Source: Endothia cerciana (taxonomy: Eukaryota > Ascomycota > Sordariomycetes > Diaporthales > Cryphonectriaceae). From it: 64,000 bases of DNA. How positions within the stretch are numbered: the first letter of the stretch is position 1; each line of letters starts with the position of its first letter. This document shows, in pieces, positions 21,371 through 32,044 of this stretch. Below the pieces are notes generated by a model. That model ran no database searches and was not told the DNA's origin. It saw only the letters and a program-made list of their open reading frames with translations. Where the stretch lies: positions 372,001 through 436,000 of the forward strand of contig JALRMH010000029.1 of assembly GCA_026119935.1 (NCBI GenBank). Direction: 5' to 3'. A program made the position numbers and the translations under genes.

Positions 21371-23897
21371 TCAACAGCACAGGACATCACATCCCATGCT
21401 CTTGGCAATGCCCTGCCAGTCCCAAACGCGTGCCCACTCGCCGCGCGCCATACACCTCCAGACCTCTTCAAGGAGCTCGAACACCCGCTCCGAGTTCCTC
21501 AGACCCGTATATCCCTTGACCGTCCTGATAGCGACCCGTATCCGCTCCTGTTGTGCAGGCGAGAAACATGCTGTGCCGATGACGAGACACGGGATCAGGA
21601 GAAGCTTCTGAGAAGGGTCGCTGGGCTTGAAGGAGTCGAGGATTGAAAGTGACTCCTCGACCGCAAGAGTGATCCTAGGATCATGATTGGGAGGCTGGCG
21701 GAAGGGCGGAGGGGAGGCGGTACCGTGTTGATTATGGTGAGTAGAGTCGAGGCTGGAGGTGTGCTGGTGGTGTCTAGCGGAAGGAGGGGGGAGCTGGGAA
21801 ACGGAATAGTTGGCGATGGTGTGGCGACGGACTGGTTGCGGATGTACGGTTGAGGCGGATGTGCGAGGGCGCATGGACGGCGAGGAGCAGTTGCTGTTAT
21901 GTCCAGAGGTAGGAGGCGTGTTTGTCGTCCCGGCACCGACAGCGGGGCCGTGGAACAGGGGCAAGCTCGCTGACGACGGCGGTGACACGGGGGAGGGCGG
22001 GTAGATTGTGCGGAACAGATAGACCCACATCATCTGCTTGTAGAGGAGCGAGACGCGATCTCTGCTGTCTCCTGGTGGCCAGCATGGCTGCCAGTCCCGG
22101 ATCGCTGCATCAATCTCAGCTGCTCGGTACAGGCTTGTGTAGTCAACAGCAGGGTCCACGCCGGCGGCCATGTTTGACCGGATGGTGTCCCTCAGCGAAG
22201 TGATCTGGCACAGGTAGTTGAAGAGACCATCCGCGACGCCCAGCAGCCGAGGGGGGTGTATGTTGGTGATGGGTGCCCAGTCTTCACAAGCAAGCCTCTG
22301 GACGTGTATGTCAGGGAAGCGGATGAGCTCGTCAGCAAAGATGTGATACTGAAAGAATTCCATGATGAAGGAGAGGAAGGCGGGATCCTCAGGCGGTGAG
22401 TGTTGTATCAACCTCTGGTAGCCGCCGAGGTGCACCCTGTGCTCGCCCCGGGGGTTGCCCTCTGCAAGTGACTCCAGGAGCAAGCATATCATCTGGCCGT
22501 AGCGAGCCGACAAGATGGTCGAGTACTCCGGGTCGTCTCTATTAGCGCTCTGAGAACGGGCGATGTCCTCGTAGAACTTCTCCATGGCCTTCTCGTGGTG
22601 GTAGTCGGACCTCTGCCGGAGTGCCTCGCGGCTAGTGTTGGGATTGTCCTTGAGGATCTTGAGGCCGTAGGGCGTCTCGAAGTCAAGATGTTTGCTTGCC
22701 AGTGCGAGGATGGAGTGCATCAAGCCTCGGTGTTTCGTGGCAGTGGGGATGAGCAGATCCTTGAAAGCGTTCTTGTGCTCACCCTCGACGGTAAGGACCG
22801 TGCTGAGGTGAGCATGGTAGTGCTTCCAGAAGATCATGTCCTCCGCGTTCTCCAGGCCATGGAAGAGAGACTGCATGGTGATGACGGGCAGGGGGTCGGC
22901 GCGATGCGAATGTCCTGGATCGCCGGTCAGCACGAAGCGAAAAGTTGACGCCAACCACCGTGTCTGCGTACCTTCGGCCAGTCTATCCTTGCCACTTCTC
23001 CATATCTGCTTTTCCGGGTAGCCCTCGCAGACGACAGCATTCTTTTCGCAGTTCATGCCTGGGGGAGGTCAGCACGGGCCCGACAGCCTGGTGAGGATGG
23101 CGAGGTGGAGCACCATCAGCCCAGCCTCGACCACTGCCGAGACGGGGGGACGTAGACGTACATCTCGGCTTGGCCTCGTCGCACTTCTTCTTGCGTTTCC
23201 TGCAGGTGAGACACCCAGTCTTGGACCGGCCCTTGGTGATTTTGTTCGTAGCGACGGCAGGTGCCAATGGGTGCTTCCGGGGACGGCCCCTCGGGCGTTT
23301 CGGTTTCGGCTGGGCCAGGGTGGGACTGGTGTTGCTTGGGACGGGAGTCGGAGGGGCCTCCTTGATCTCGTCCAACCGGACGTCCTCGTCCATGGGCTCG
23401 ACCTTGGGCACGGCCAGGCCGTCGTCCGAGCCGTAGTCCCAGTGAGCCTCATGGTCGCCCATGGCATGCGTTGCGTGGACATCGCCAGTGGTATCACCGT
23501 AGACCATACCCAGCGAGCCAGCCATGGAAGAGGAGGCCGAGTGGGACATTGGCGGGGCACGGAACGACTCCGTGGCGGAGGAACAAGCGCTGTCGTCGGT
23601 GGGTGGATAAGGAGCCATGTCCATGCCGGTGCTGATGGGCGATAGTTGACCATTCATCGGGTGCCGCGCGGTGACCGACGAGGAGCTCGAGATAGCTGAG
23701 GTGGAGCCGGAGCCGGAGTCAACAGTGGTGGTGTTGTAACTTGATGTCGGATGGGCCGTATGGGTGTGGTCCAACCATGGGGGAGACCGAGGAGGTATCA
23801 TGGAGTGATTGTGACTGTCGAAGTCTAGACCGCCGACGTTGGAGTCGGACCACGACAGAATCCGGTCCTGGGCGATCATGCGCAGGGACGGTTCCAT
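21371..23897 (-). CDS. Zn(II)2Cys6 transcription factor with AT-hook
   Basis: Exon 1 is 23897-23162, exon 2 is 23058-21371, and the 103-nt intron has a perfect GTACGT donor and a CCCCAG acceptor. Splicing splits the fourth Cys codon and completes the zinc cluster C229-x2-C232-x6-C239-x6-C246-x2-C249-x6-C256, which is the main argument for the model. The product is 807 residues. An AT-hook-like RGRPRK lies at about 203-208 just before the cluster. The N-terminal 190 residues are Ser/Pro/His-rich. The long C-terminal part has the helical look of fungal regulator middle-homology regions (PEYSTILSARYGQMICLLLE and following) with a Ser/Pro/His-rich insert. It is a DNA-binding regulator; targets are unknown. 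It lies tail-to-tail with the GH67 gene, but nothing shows that it controls it. Confidence 0.92.
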
Positions 23898-26800
23898 ACT
23901 TGGCGGTTATAAGAAAAATTGACCCAGCCAGTGAGCGTCCAGGCCGTGGCTGGTCTGACTTGGATCGAGGCAACGATGTGCGGAAGGCGCCTCTCTGGTC
24001 TTGACAGACAAGACGAGGATCTTGGACGACACGACGAGAGGGGGGGGGGGGGAGGAAAAGGAGGAGGAGGAGGAGTCGGGCAGGAGGAGTCGAGTGCAGA
24101 TGAGAGGGAGAGGTGTGTTGTCTGCCGGAAGGACAAGGAGACGGCGAAGGTGGTTGGGCAGTCAACCACGATATGTGTGTCTCGAGCAGAAGGGTGCTTG
24201 GTACTATGCGGTCGTGCCGGCGGAGAAAAGAATGGGTCCTGCTGAGCTGCATGCGAGGGTGGAGCCCAAATGGAGACGTAGCTCGGGATGCAGGCGAGGC
24301 AGAGGTTGGCGCGCAGTAACGTCGAGTCGTCAAGTGGTCCCTTGGTCGATCTGAAGTCGCAAGTGGGATGGGGATGCGATACGAGAGGTCAGGTTTACCG
24401 GGGCGGCAGCGGGCATGAGACATGAGATGAAGATCAGCCTGGCGGTGTCCGGTCCGGCCTGCTGTCTTGTCGTTCTCGTTTCCTCGGCAGGCCAGGAGGG
24501 TGAGAGGAAGGGTATCCTGGGCGTGGGCGTGGGCGTGGGCGTGGGCGTGGGGAGAGCAACGAACGATGGCCGTTCGTCCCCCTTTGTCGGCCTACTCGCG
24601 CCCTCGAGTCCCTCCTTGCCCGTGATATCGCGGAGAGCCCCTGGTCGATAGCCTCGTGACCGTCTGGGTAAGTAGCACGGAGGGAGACGGGGACAGGGTG
24701 GACTATCCCGCAGATGCAGGCTGTGTGGGATACCGTAGAGACCGATGGGGATACGACCGATGGGGATACGATCATGAACATGGTGTGGGATGATGATCTG
24801 GTTGGGGGGGGTTGTGTGTGGTTGTGTGTGGCCCAGTGGAGGGGGGAGATCTCGCTGCTGGTGGTGCTCCCCTGTCCCGCGTGTGCTGTGTGTGCCATGG
24901 GCGTCGTTGCCTGTCCCTCTGCTGGGAGGAGAGAGAGGTAGGTATCTGTTCGTGAATGGTTATCCATAGCCGGTAGACGGTGGACCCTGTACGTATTCCG
25001 TACCCTCGTCGGAGCCGCCCATGTCCCTGTTGCAGATAGTCGTGCCCTCATCGATACCCAGCCGTGACATGACCGGGGGTGGCGCGAGAGGGAGGGGTCG
25101 GTGGGTATCGCCGTGCTGATGCCATGCTGGATGGGAGGAGATCAGCGACACGAGCGGGCCGCGGGCGGTTGTCAGGTATGGGATACAAGAATATTCACTG
25201 GGGGGGCCACCGTGCGGCATCAGTGTAGGCCCTAGCAGCGCCTCAAGCAAGGCTCATCCCTGACGATGCTACGCCGACCTCTGATGCGAGAAGGGTCCTT
25301 GCTCCTGGCCGGGTCTGACGACATTATCGATGAAGGAGGTGAGGAGGGGGGGGGGGGGCTGTGGAATTTCTCCGAGATCTTCCGTCGGCTCTGTTCTTTG
25401 CAGGTGGAGATCCCAAGACGGATAGAGAGATAGATGGTGGGGATGCCGAGGGAGGGGGGGATACGGCAGTCGACGGTGAGGTGTGGTGTGTTGTGTTGCT
25501 GGGCACGTGAGGCTATCGTGATGACTTTGTTGGGAGGGAGGAAGCGAGAGGAGGCAGAGGCAGAGGCAGGGTTCCTTTCTTTTCCTGGTTCTTTTTCTCT
25601 CTCTTTCTTTTCCCTCTGCGGTTGCAGTGAGTAAATATGTCGAGTGCGGGGTCCGGTCTGAGGTGCAAGGTGCAACGGGGATTCCCGTCTTTCCTTGCTT
25701 GCTTTTTCCTGGGCTGGCGGACAGAACCTCTACAGGGTGTGCACGGTGCAGCTGGTGGCCATCCCACCCGCAGGTACAGTGTCATACAGTGTGAGTGTTG
25801 TGTGCCTGCCGCCTACCTCCTTCGTTCCCTCTCCCTCCTCTCCTCCTGTGGACGGACAGGCAGGCGGGCATGTTCAACACCAAGAGACAACATCTCCTCC
25901 CCCGTTCGGTATTCCTCATTCCTTTTCTCCGCTCGCCCCCTTCTCTAACACAACATCCAGTCGCAGATGTAGGTGCAGATGCCAATGTGCCCAAGGCGTC
26001 TTACACGGCAGACAGCCAGGCTGGGGATCGATACTCAACCTCTGTAGTGGCTCTTCCTTGGCGCCCTCCTTCACTCGTTCAGCCCCAACGCTACTCGACT
26101 GGTTGCATGATCTACGATGCACCGCACCCCCGTTGCAGTCTAAACCTGGGCTGTTAGTCTGTGAACGCTGGGCAGCGACGGACGGCCAGGGCGGTGTCAG
26201 GCGACCGACCGACCGACTGACGGAAAAGAACAAGGCATGCTGACATCTGCTGCTGTTCTTCTCAGGGCTGACCACGACTCCTGCCAGCTACGGCCCAGCT
26301 ATCACCACCGCGGCATCCTGCCTGTACAGGTCCAGGGCTTGCGAGGACGAACCGCTTCCAGCTCGTGTTGGCTGCCAGTTCATGCCGTGAGCCACGTCGC
26401 CATGAGATAGACCGGCAGTCACGGCCCTGTGTGTTTTTTTTTCCTTCTTTCTTCTTCCCTCCATCCCGCTTGTCATGCCATGCCATGCACCTCAAGACCA
26501 TTCCATCGCTGGCCTTGAGAAGATCCAATCGATTATCTGCTTCAGGGCCTGAAACGCCCCGGAGTGGCCAGCCACGCCAGCTCAGCTGCGGTCCTGGCCA
26601 TTCTCGGCCCTCGCTTCGCAGCATCTGCAACTGCCTTCAGACTGCTGCACGGGAGCCTGATGATGGGTTGAGATGCATCGAGATGCGTTGAGATGGGCTG
26701 AGGCGCCTCGAAAGATTCTTCGTCGGCATACTGCCATGGTAGTAATCTCCCACCCTCTGCATATGTACGGCCCCTCGAGTTCCCCCACCCCTCCCCGTCC

Positions 26801-29800
26801 TCCTCGTCCGCCCCGTCCATTGGCCCCGCTGATTTCTCTGTCGTACATAGACCAGATTTTGCGTGTCCACACGTCCTGGAGCCCCCCGGCGTGTGCCCCT
26901 CCTCTGTTGCCCCTCCACACCTTCTTCGCATCCCTGGCCGTTGCAGGCTGCACACTGCACACTGCACACTTTCCAGATTTGCAGTGGTCCTATCGGCCGG
27001 GGTTTCAGGCTCCTGCGCCAGCTCCTGCTCCGTGCGCCGACAGGGCCCCTGGTTAGGACATCACGACCACCGGACGACCGACCGTTCCTCCTCTTCCACT
27101 GGTGCCAACACACGATGGATGTCCTGGACAGAGACACGAAATCACGGCTGATCTTGGCTCCATGACGACTGCAACACATCAGCACCAAGGACCAGGAGGC
27201 TCATCAAAGATGCAATTGCCCTCCCGCAGAGGCGGAATGCTTGCAACTGGCCGTGCTCAACTCAGCCTTGATCAGGAAGCTTCGGTCATTCGACCGGGGG
27301 CGGCCAGCTGCCCTCGCTCGGGACAGCCTGACTGACGATTCCCGTCCCCTCAGCCTGCCTCGGGGGTGCTCTAGGAACGTCTCAGTGCCACCGTGGGTGG
27401 GATTGATGCAACAACCGTCTAGACTCCTGACGACACTTGGGCAACAATCTCCAGGCCTGACTCGGTGAGAGCAACCCCGTCAGGAAGAAATAAAAAAAAT
27501 TCAGTAAAAATAAATCACCATCGTGTAGTACCACACAAGATGCTTGTACGATGATATCATCTGTCGTGTTCACTTTCGTGCGGTCATCATTCCGACAAGC
27601 TCCAGGCCCCTCCCCCCCCCCCTTTTAAACTTCCACTCGACATGCTTGGGTTGCGCAGCATCGTGGGTTTGCGGCCAACTCGACCGCTCGGAGGCACGCC
27701 TCGCATCCCCGGTCTTGATCTTCGTTGGTTGGGGCAGCTTCGGGTCGGTTGGTGGCTGAACCCCTGTTGCGGTGCGCCACACCAATCTCTGTATGGAACG
27801 TTTAATTCTGTCAAAAATAGCTTGCATGCATCCTTCCCTGCTGTGCAACCGCGGGCAGGCCTTCCAGGGCGTGCATTGGCCGACCCGACCTGGCCTGTTG
27901 CAATTCTGAGGGGTCTGGGCCAAGCAGGCGACCACCTGATTACTTGGGATGGTTGTCGATGGCTCACCAGCAGCCAGGGGGCTGGTCAGCGGCGGAGCGG
28001 ACGGATGTTGTGGCACAGCAGAGAGCCTCATCTCTTCTGCCGCTGCAGGGTTCGATTACAGTTGCGCACTGATCAACGACCGCTTTCTGCGCGTCGGGGG
28101 TCCTCATTCGTCGGTTCGACCCCGTGAGCGCCTAAAAACAGCAGCCGAGAAGCGATGTCGTGTAGTTTGTGCAGATCGCCGCCGAGTAACGCTAAAAGTG
28201 CCACCACCGCCTACTGCACCAGCTCTCCTGCGCCTTGCCAACAGTAATCCTCTCATGAACATGTCTCACTGCCGAACCTACGACTGCAAGCTCTTCCAGA
28301 TCCTCTGCAATAGACCCCTCGTTCCGAGCCGGCGGGACAGCCGGCGCCGACCAGGAGGGACACCTTCTGCATGTCCATGCGGGGTGTGGGAGCAGTAAGT
28401 ACCCCCGTACCTCAGGGCCGGCTTGTCGGACTACGTTGGCAGATGGAGCCCACCCTGATGATGCCATCTTGGACAGTCGTCGGGGATTTCCGTTTCACAG
28501 AGGCCTCCCCGGAGCGGTTCGCAACACTGACTGTCCTTCCCCCTTACCTCTCCACCGCCTCGAACAGTCGAGTCGAGTCGTCTGCTCAGAGATAAGGCTG
28601 CCTGATCTGGCCGCCGCTATATTGAACACGAGCTTAGAACACTGACTACCTGGGGCGGACAGGGACGCCTAGCTGGAGGGAAATGCCCAGAGGCTAGCGT
28701 GGCTGGACAAGACTCTGGCCATCCCTGATGACAAGGGCAGTGATTCCCAGCATGGTGATAGAGGTGCCTGCTCCAGGGCGATGAACGCAATCGCGGGAGA
28801 ACCGCAAGCCCTATTTGTCGAGCAGTACACCCTGAACAGGTGGGCATCGTGTCGGATGTTAGGACAGAACGGCTCGGCCGACCTTGTTCGGTCACACGAC
28901 CGTTCTGCCGGCTCATCAGTGATGACTGAGGCGGTGGTGTTCTTCATGTGCGCTGGAGGGGAACGAGTCAGATGGGTCGAAAGCAAGGACTAGGGCTCGG
29001 CGGTCCGAGTCGCGCCTTGTTGTCGATCACCCTCCCGTCGACGAGGCCTTCCCGATACTCTGGAAACTCGGATAGGTGCAAGCCCGAGCCCTTTGACAGC
29101 TGCTGGGATGCTCCCGGCCTGGCAAAGTGTCGGTGGCCCGTGGGGAAAGGTGTGTGCCTGCATAGATGCTCACCGCTTCTGCATCCCATCGAATAGGATC
29201 GATGTGGACGGGAAAGTCCATAAACCAAAGCTTTCTTGAGATCATCGATACCACTTGAACATGACTTGCGCTCATCGGCATTTGCTGCAGCGTGCAGGGC
29301 GGTTTGCTGCAGGTGTGCGAAGTATTTGGCAGAGTCATCAGACTCAATCGCAGCACCCCCACATTTCGCGGCCCAGACCTTCTTGACGGGACCATGAAGA
29401 TGGCAGGGCCTCCCTAGTCTTCAATCCCAGAATCACCTGCAGAGACAGCGGCAGATATTTGTCTTTGAAATTAGGTTTGCCAGGACTTCGCTGCACGATC
29501 CCACCAATACGCTGCCAGCCCCAACGTCGCAACGGTACTCAGACCAGAACACAAGGTGCCGAGTCGTGGCTGTTAACGATGCGGTTTTTTGAGACTGGGG
29601 AAGATGAGATGATAGGATAGCATACCAAAACGACAGCTCCTATACATTCTGAGGACCTGAGACTTCAAGGGCGACCGAGTCTCGTGCTACTTTACGAGCT
29701 GTATAGACTAAGAGGGCGCCGCAGCTTGAGAGTACGGCATCTTACAAGCACTCCCTTGTTCATCTCAAATACTCCTGTCTTACAAAATGAGGTACGACTA

Positions 29801-30178
29801 TGCTAGAGCTGGCTGAACAGTACGCTCTGCAACCAGTTGGGCGCTTCAGATGTGATATCCCTTTGCATCAAGTGGCGTGCTTATGGCGTTGCAGAGAATT
29901 GTCAATACTTCACCGAGACCTCACCAATGCCGGTTTACATACCAGTTGACCTTTGGACACACAGCCGAAGCTTGTAATGGTCTCAGCTTCCTGCTAACAA
30001 GGTGTAGGGCCTGACCACGCGAAGGAATGTTTCTGTCTGAGATTGGTATTGGAGGTGCCACTCGATCATTTAGGACTATCCTGTTGGGCGGAATATGTGC
30101 GGGCTAACCTCAGAAGTAGTTGTACATCCGTACGATATTGTCATTGTCCTCTTCAGATGTTCAGGACACTTCACAAAC
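23898..30178. other. Long gene-poor, low-complexity region
   Basis: More than 6 kb upstream of the Zn2Cys6 gene without a recognisable gene on either strand. The many overlapping frames have skewed composition and no domains. It contains G/C runs (24040-24052, 25346-25358, 27612-27622), CT-rich stretches and a GTGGGC repeat. It may include a long 5' leader or upstream regulatory DNA of the regulator, or non-coding transcripts; the sequence alone cannot decide. Confidence 0.4.
24519..24551 (+). repeat. (GTGGGC)n short tandem repeat
   Basis: About five tandem GGGCGT units located 620-650 bp upstream of the Zn2Cys6 regulator start codon. Confidence 0.9.
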
Positions 30179-30186
30179 TATATAAA
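30179..30186 (+). promoter_or_regulatory. TATA box (TATATAAA)
   Basis: A consensus TATATAAA lies 137 bp upstream of the open frame of the candidate secreted-protein gene, in an otherwise unremarkable region. It supports transcription to the right. Confidence 0.45.
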
Positions 30187-30315
30187 GTATCATTCTGTTA
30201 TCCATTATGACGACAACACTTTCTTTCGACAACGTGCCCAGCTCTCCGAAAACCCTGAATCCAACCCCCATCTTAGACAGTAGGTAGCCCGGCCTGCACC
30301 CCGCCGCAGTGAGAG

Positions 30316-30885
30316 GCCCCCCCCCCCTTCACCGGCCTTCTCGCCCTCGCGGCGCTCTGTACTGCCGGAGAGACCTCTGTCGAGGTCCCACTCGAATGCC
30401 CGGCTGACTGGGTTCCCCGGCTCTCAGCTTTTCCCCGGGGACGTCATCGCCGGATACAATGGGGAGCTGACCGAGTACTCACCGGCCGCTTGGCTTGGGT
30501 ACATCAGGGAGCAATGTGAGCCCCCCCCCCCCCGAGGACTGTACGAGCTACATTTCCTACCAGGGTGAGTGAGTTCCTGACTTGGTGTGCTATGACACTT
30601 CCTCCCCGATGACCCCCTCCCTTCTGTGCGCATACAAACGGCGAGAGACATCTAGATTGATAATGCGCCCCCCCCCCCCCCGCGTGATCAGCGGGTCGAC
30701 TGGAGGGAGAGTACTGCTTAGGATACGTCTTCCGCGGCGGTCCCACAACTCCGGCCGACTATGTCCGTGCGCTGTCCGGGGAACGTCACCTACTCGGGCG
30801 CCTGGGCTATGGAGTATACACCATAAGAAACCGGTATCTGAAGAAGGATGGGCGAGACCCGTCGGCATGGTGTAAGGCGCCTTGA
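30316..30885 (+). CDS. Candidate small secreted Cys-containing protein; structure partly unresolved
   Basis: The last part is well supported: an exon ending at 30564 with a perfect GTGAGT donor joins an exon 30692-30885 (GATCAG acceptor, 127-nt intron) in frame, giving ...CTSYISYQAG then LEGEYCLGYVFRGG and a terminus rich in Arg, Tyr and Gly with a last Cys near the stop. Upstream, 30331-30378 encodes a signal-like Leu/Ala-rich segment in frame 1, and 30428-30520 encodes FPGDVIAGYNGELTEYSPAAW in frame 2. The final exon is in frame 0 after a 13-C run at 30521-30533. The frame 1 to 2 change could be a 49-nt or 43-nt intron with a poor donor. The frame 2 to 0 change falls on the poly-C run. No ATG in the right frame was found. 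It could be a live gene with an assembly error or a young pseudogene. No family recognised. Confidence 0.45.
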
Positions 30886-32007
30886 GTGCTGAGTGGCCGG
30901 AACCTGGCGCGCCTTGCTGACGTGTCCGGTGCTTCTGCCCACCCCGCCGCTCATCCTGCGAGGATCGCGGCGCAGATGAAGATGCCTGGTATACTATGTA
31001 GGGTTCGGCTCTGGGTCTCAAGGATCGCAAGACGAAATGCATCTGAGTCCCCCCGCCGGTGGTGGCTTTAGCTCTCGAGAAAGGCCTACCTCGGTGGATC
31101 TCCTATGTTGCCATTTCCCTTCATTGTTTCAATTACCCTCCAACCCTAATTCCTAATGAACGGGGGCCCCTTGAGACTCCTGCAGACTGCCCCAACAAGG
31201 TATTAATGCTAGGTACCCACGGCCAAGAGCTAGACCGCGGCCGGAGCTGATGCGCCTGTCCAGCAGCCTCAGCCTCTTCCCAGCCCCTCCCGGGAGCCCC
31301 CCCCCCCAATTTCTTTTTTTTTTATTTTTTATTTTTTTACTTTGGTGGGTTTTCTTTTCCTTTCTGTTTGCTGAGAAACATCGGCTCGCCTCACGATGGT
31401 AGGTGACCCGCAGGAAGCAGAGCGTGTGGGTCCTGTACAGCAGCACCATGTGGGACGCACCCACTGCGCTCCATGCTGGTCCCAGTGCCAGAGCTGCGCC
31501 GCGGGCCCGCATGGATGTGATGCATCATCAAGCTACGGAACTGATTAGATGTGGCGAACCCCCTCCCTCCTCGTGAGACCGCCGCTCCCGGGGGGATGGG
31601 AATGAGCGCAATTCGAGGAAGAGAGAGAGAAGAGGGGGGGGGAGGGGGGAGGGGGAAGGGAGACACTGCGGAGTTATGCGCTGCGTATTCTCGATTCTCA
31701 CTGCTTATCCTGCAGTCAGCAGCGCATGCTTGACAGGTCCTGTGGGGGGCATCATCTGCCACCATCATGTAGGCGAGGGAGCAGTAGCAGCCGCAATGCC
31801 GGTGCATCTTGCCCGGATCTGTCAGAGTCCCGTGGTAAGATCCGGCGCGGCTATCCGACGCCTTCGGGCGAATTGACAACGCACAGCATGCAGCCGGATG
31901 CAGCAAAGAGACGTTACACAGCTGGACTGGATCTAGTTCAAGAACGGGGCAAGATATGGACGTTTTGATTCAGAGGGAGAGGCAAGAGGAGGGAATGTCT
32001 GCTGCTG

Positions 32008-32044
32008 CTCCTCCTCCTCCTCCTCCTCCTCCTCCTCCTCCTCC
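32008..32044. repeat. (CTC)n microsatellite
   Basis: About twelve CTC units after a short CTG run; chance frames read poly-Pro through it. Confidence 0.95.

Noticed and set aside
28040..28075. GGTTCGATTAC motif resembling a tRNA T-arm
   Set aside because: No acceptor, D- or anticodon-arm pairing could be found in the preceding 70 bases.
30207..30279. ATG-started frame followed by a GTAGGT donor upstream of the candidate secreted-protein gene
   Set aside because: The only nearby acceptor would give a 30-nt intron, too short, and longer choices do not enter the right frame; it is also only about 20 nt after the TATA box.
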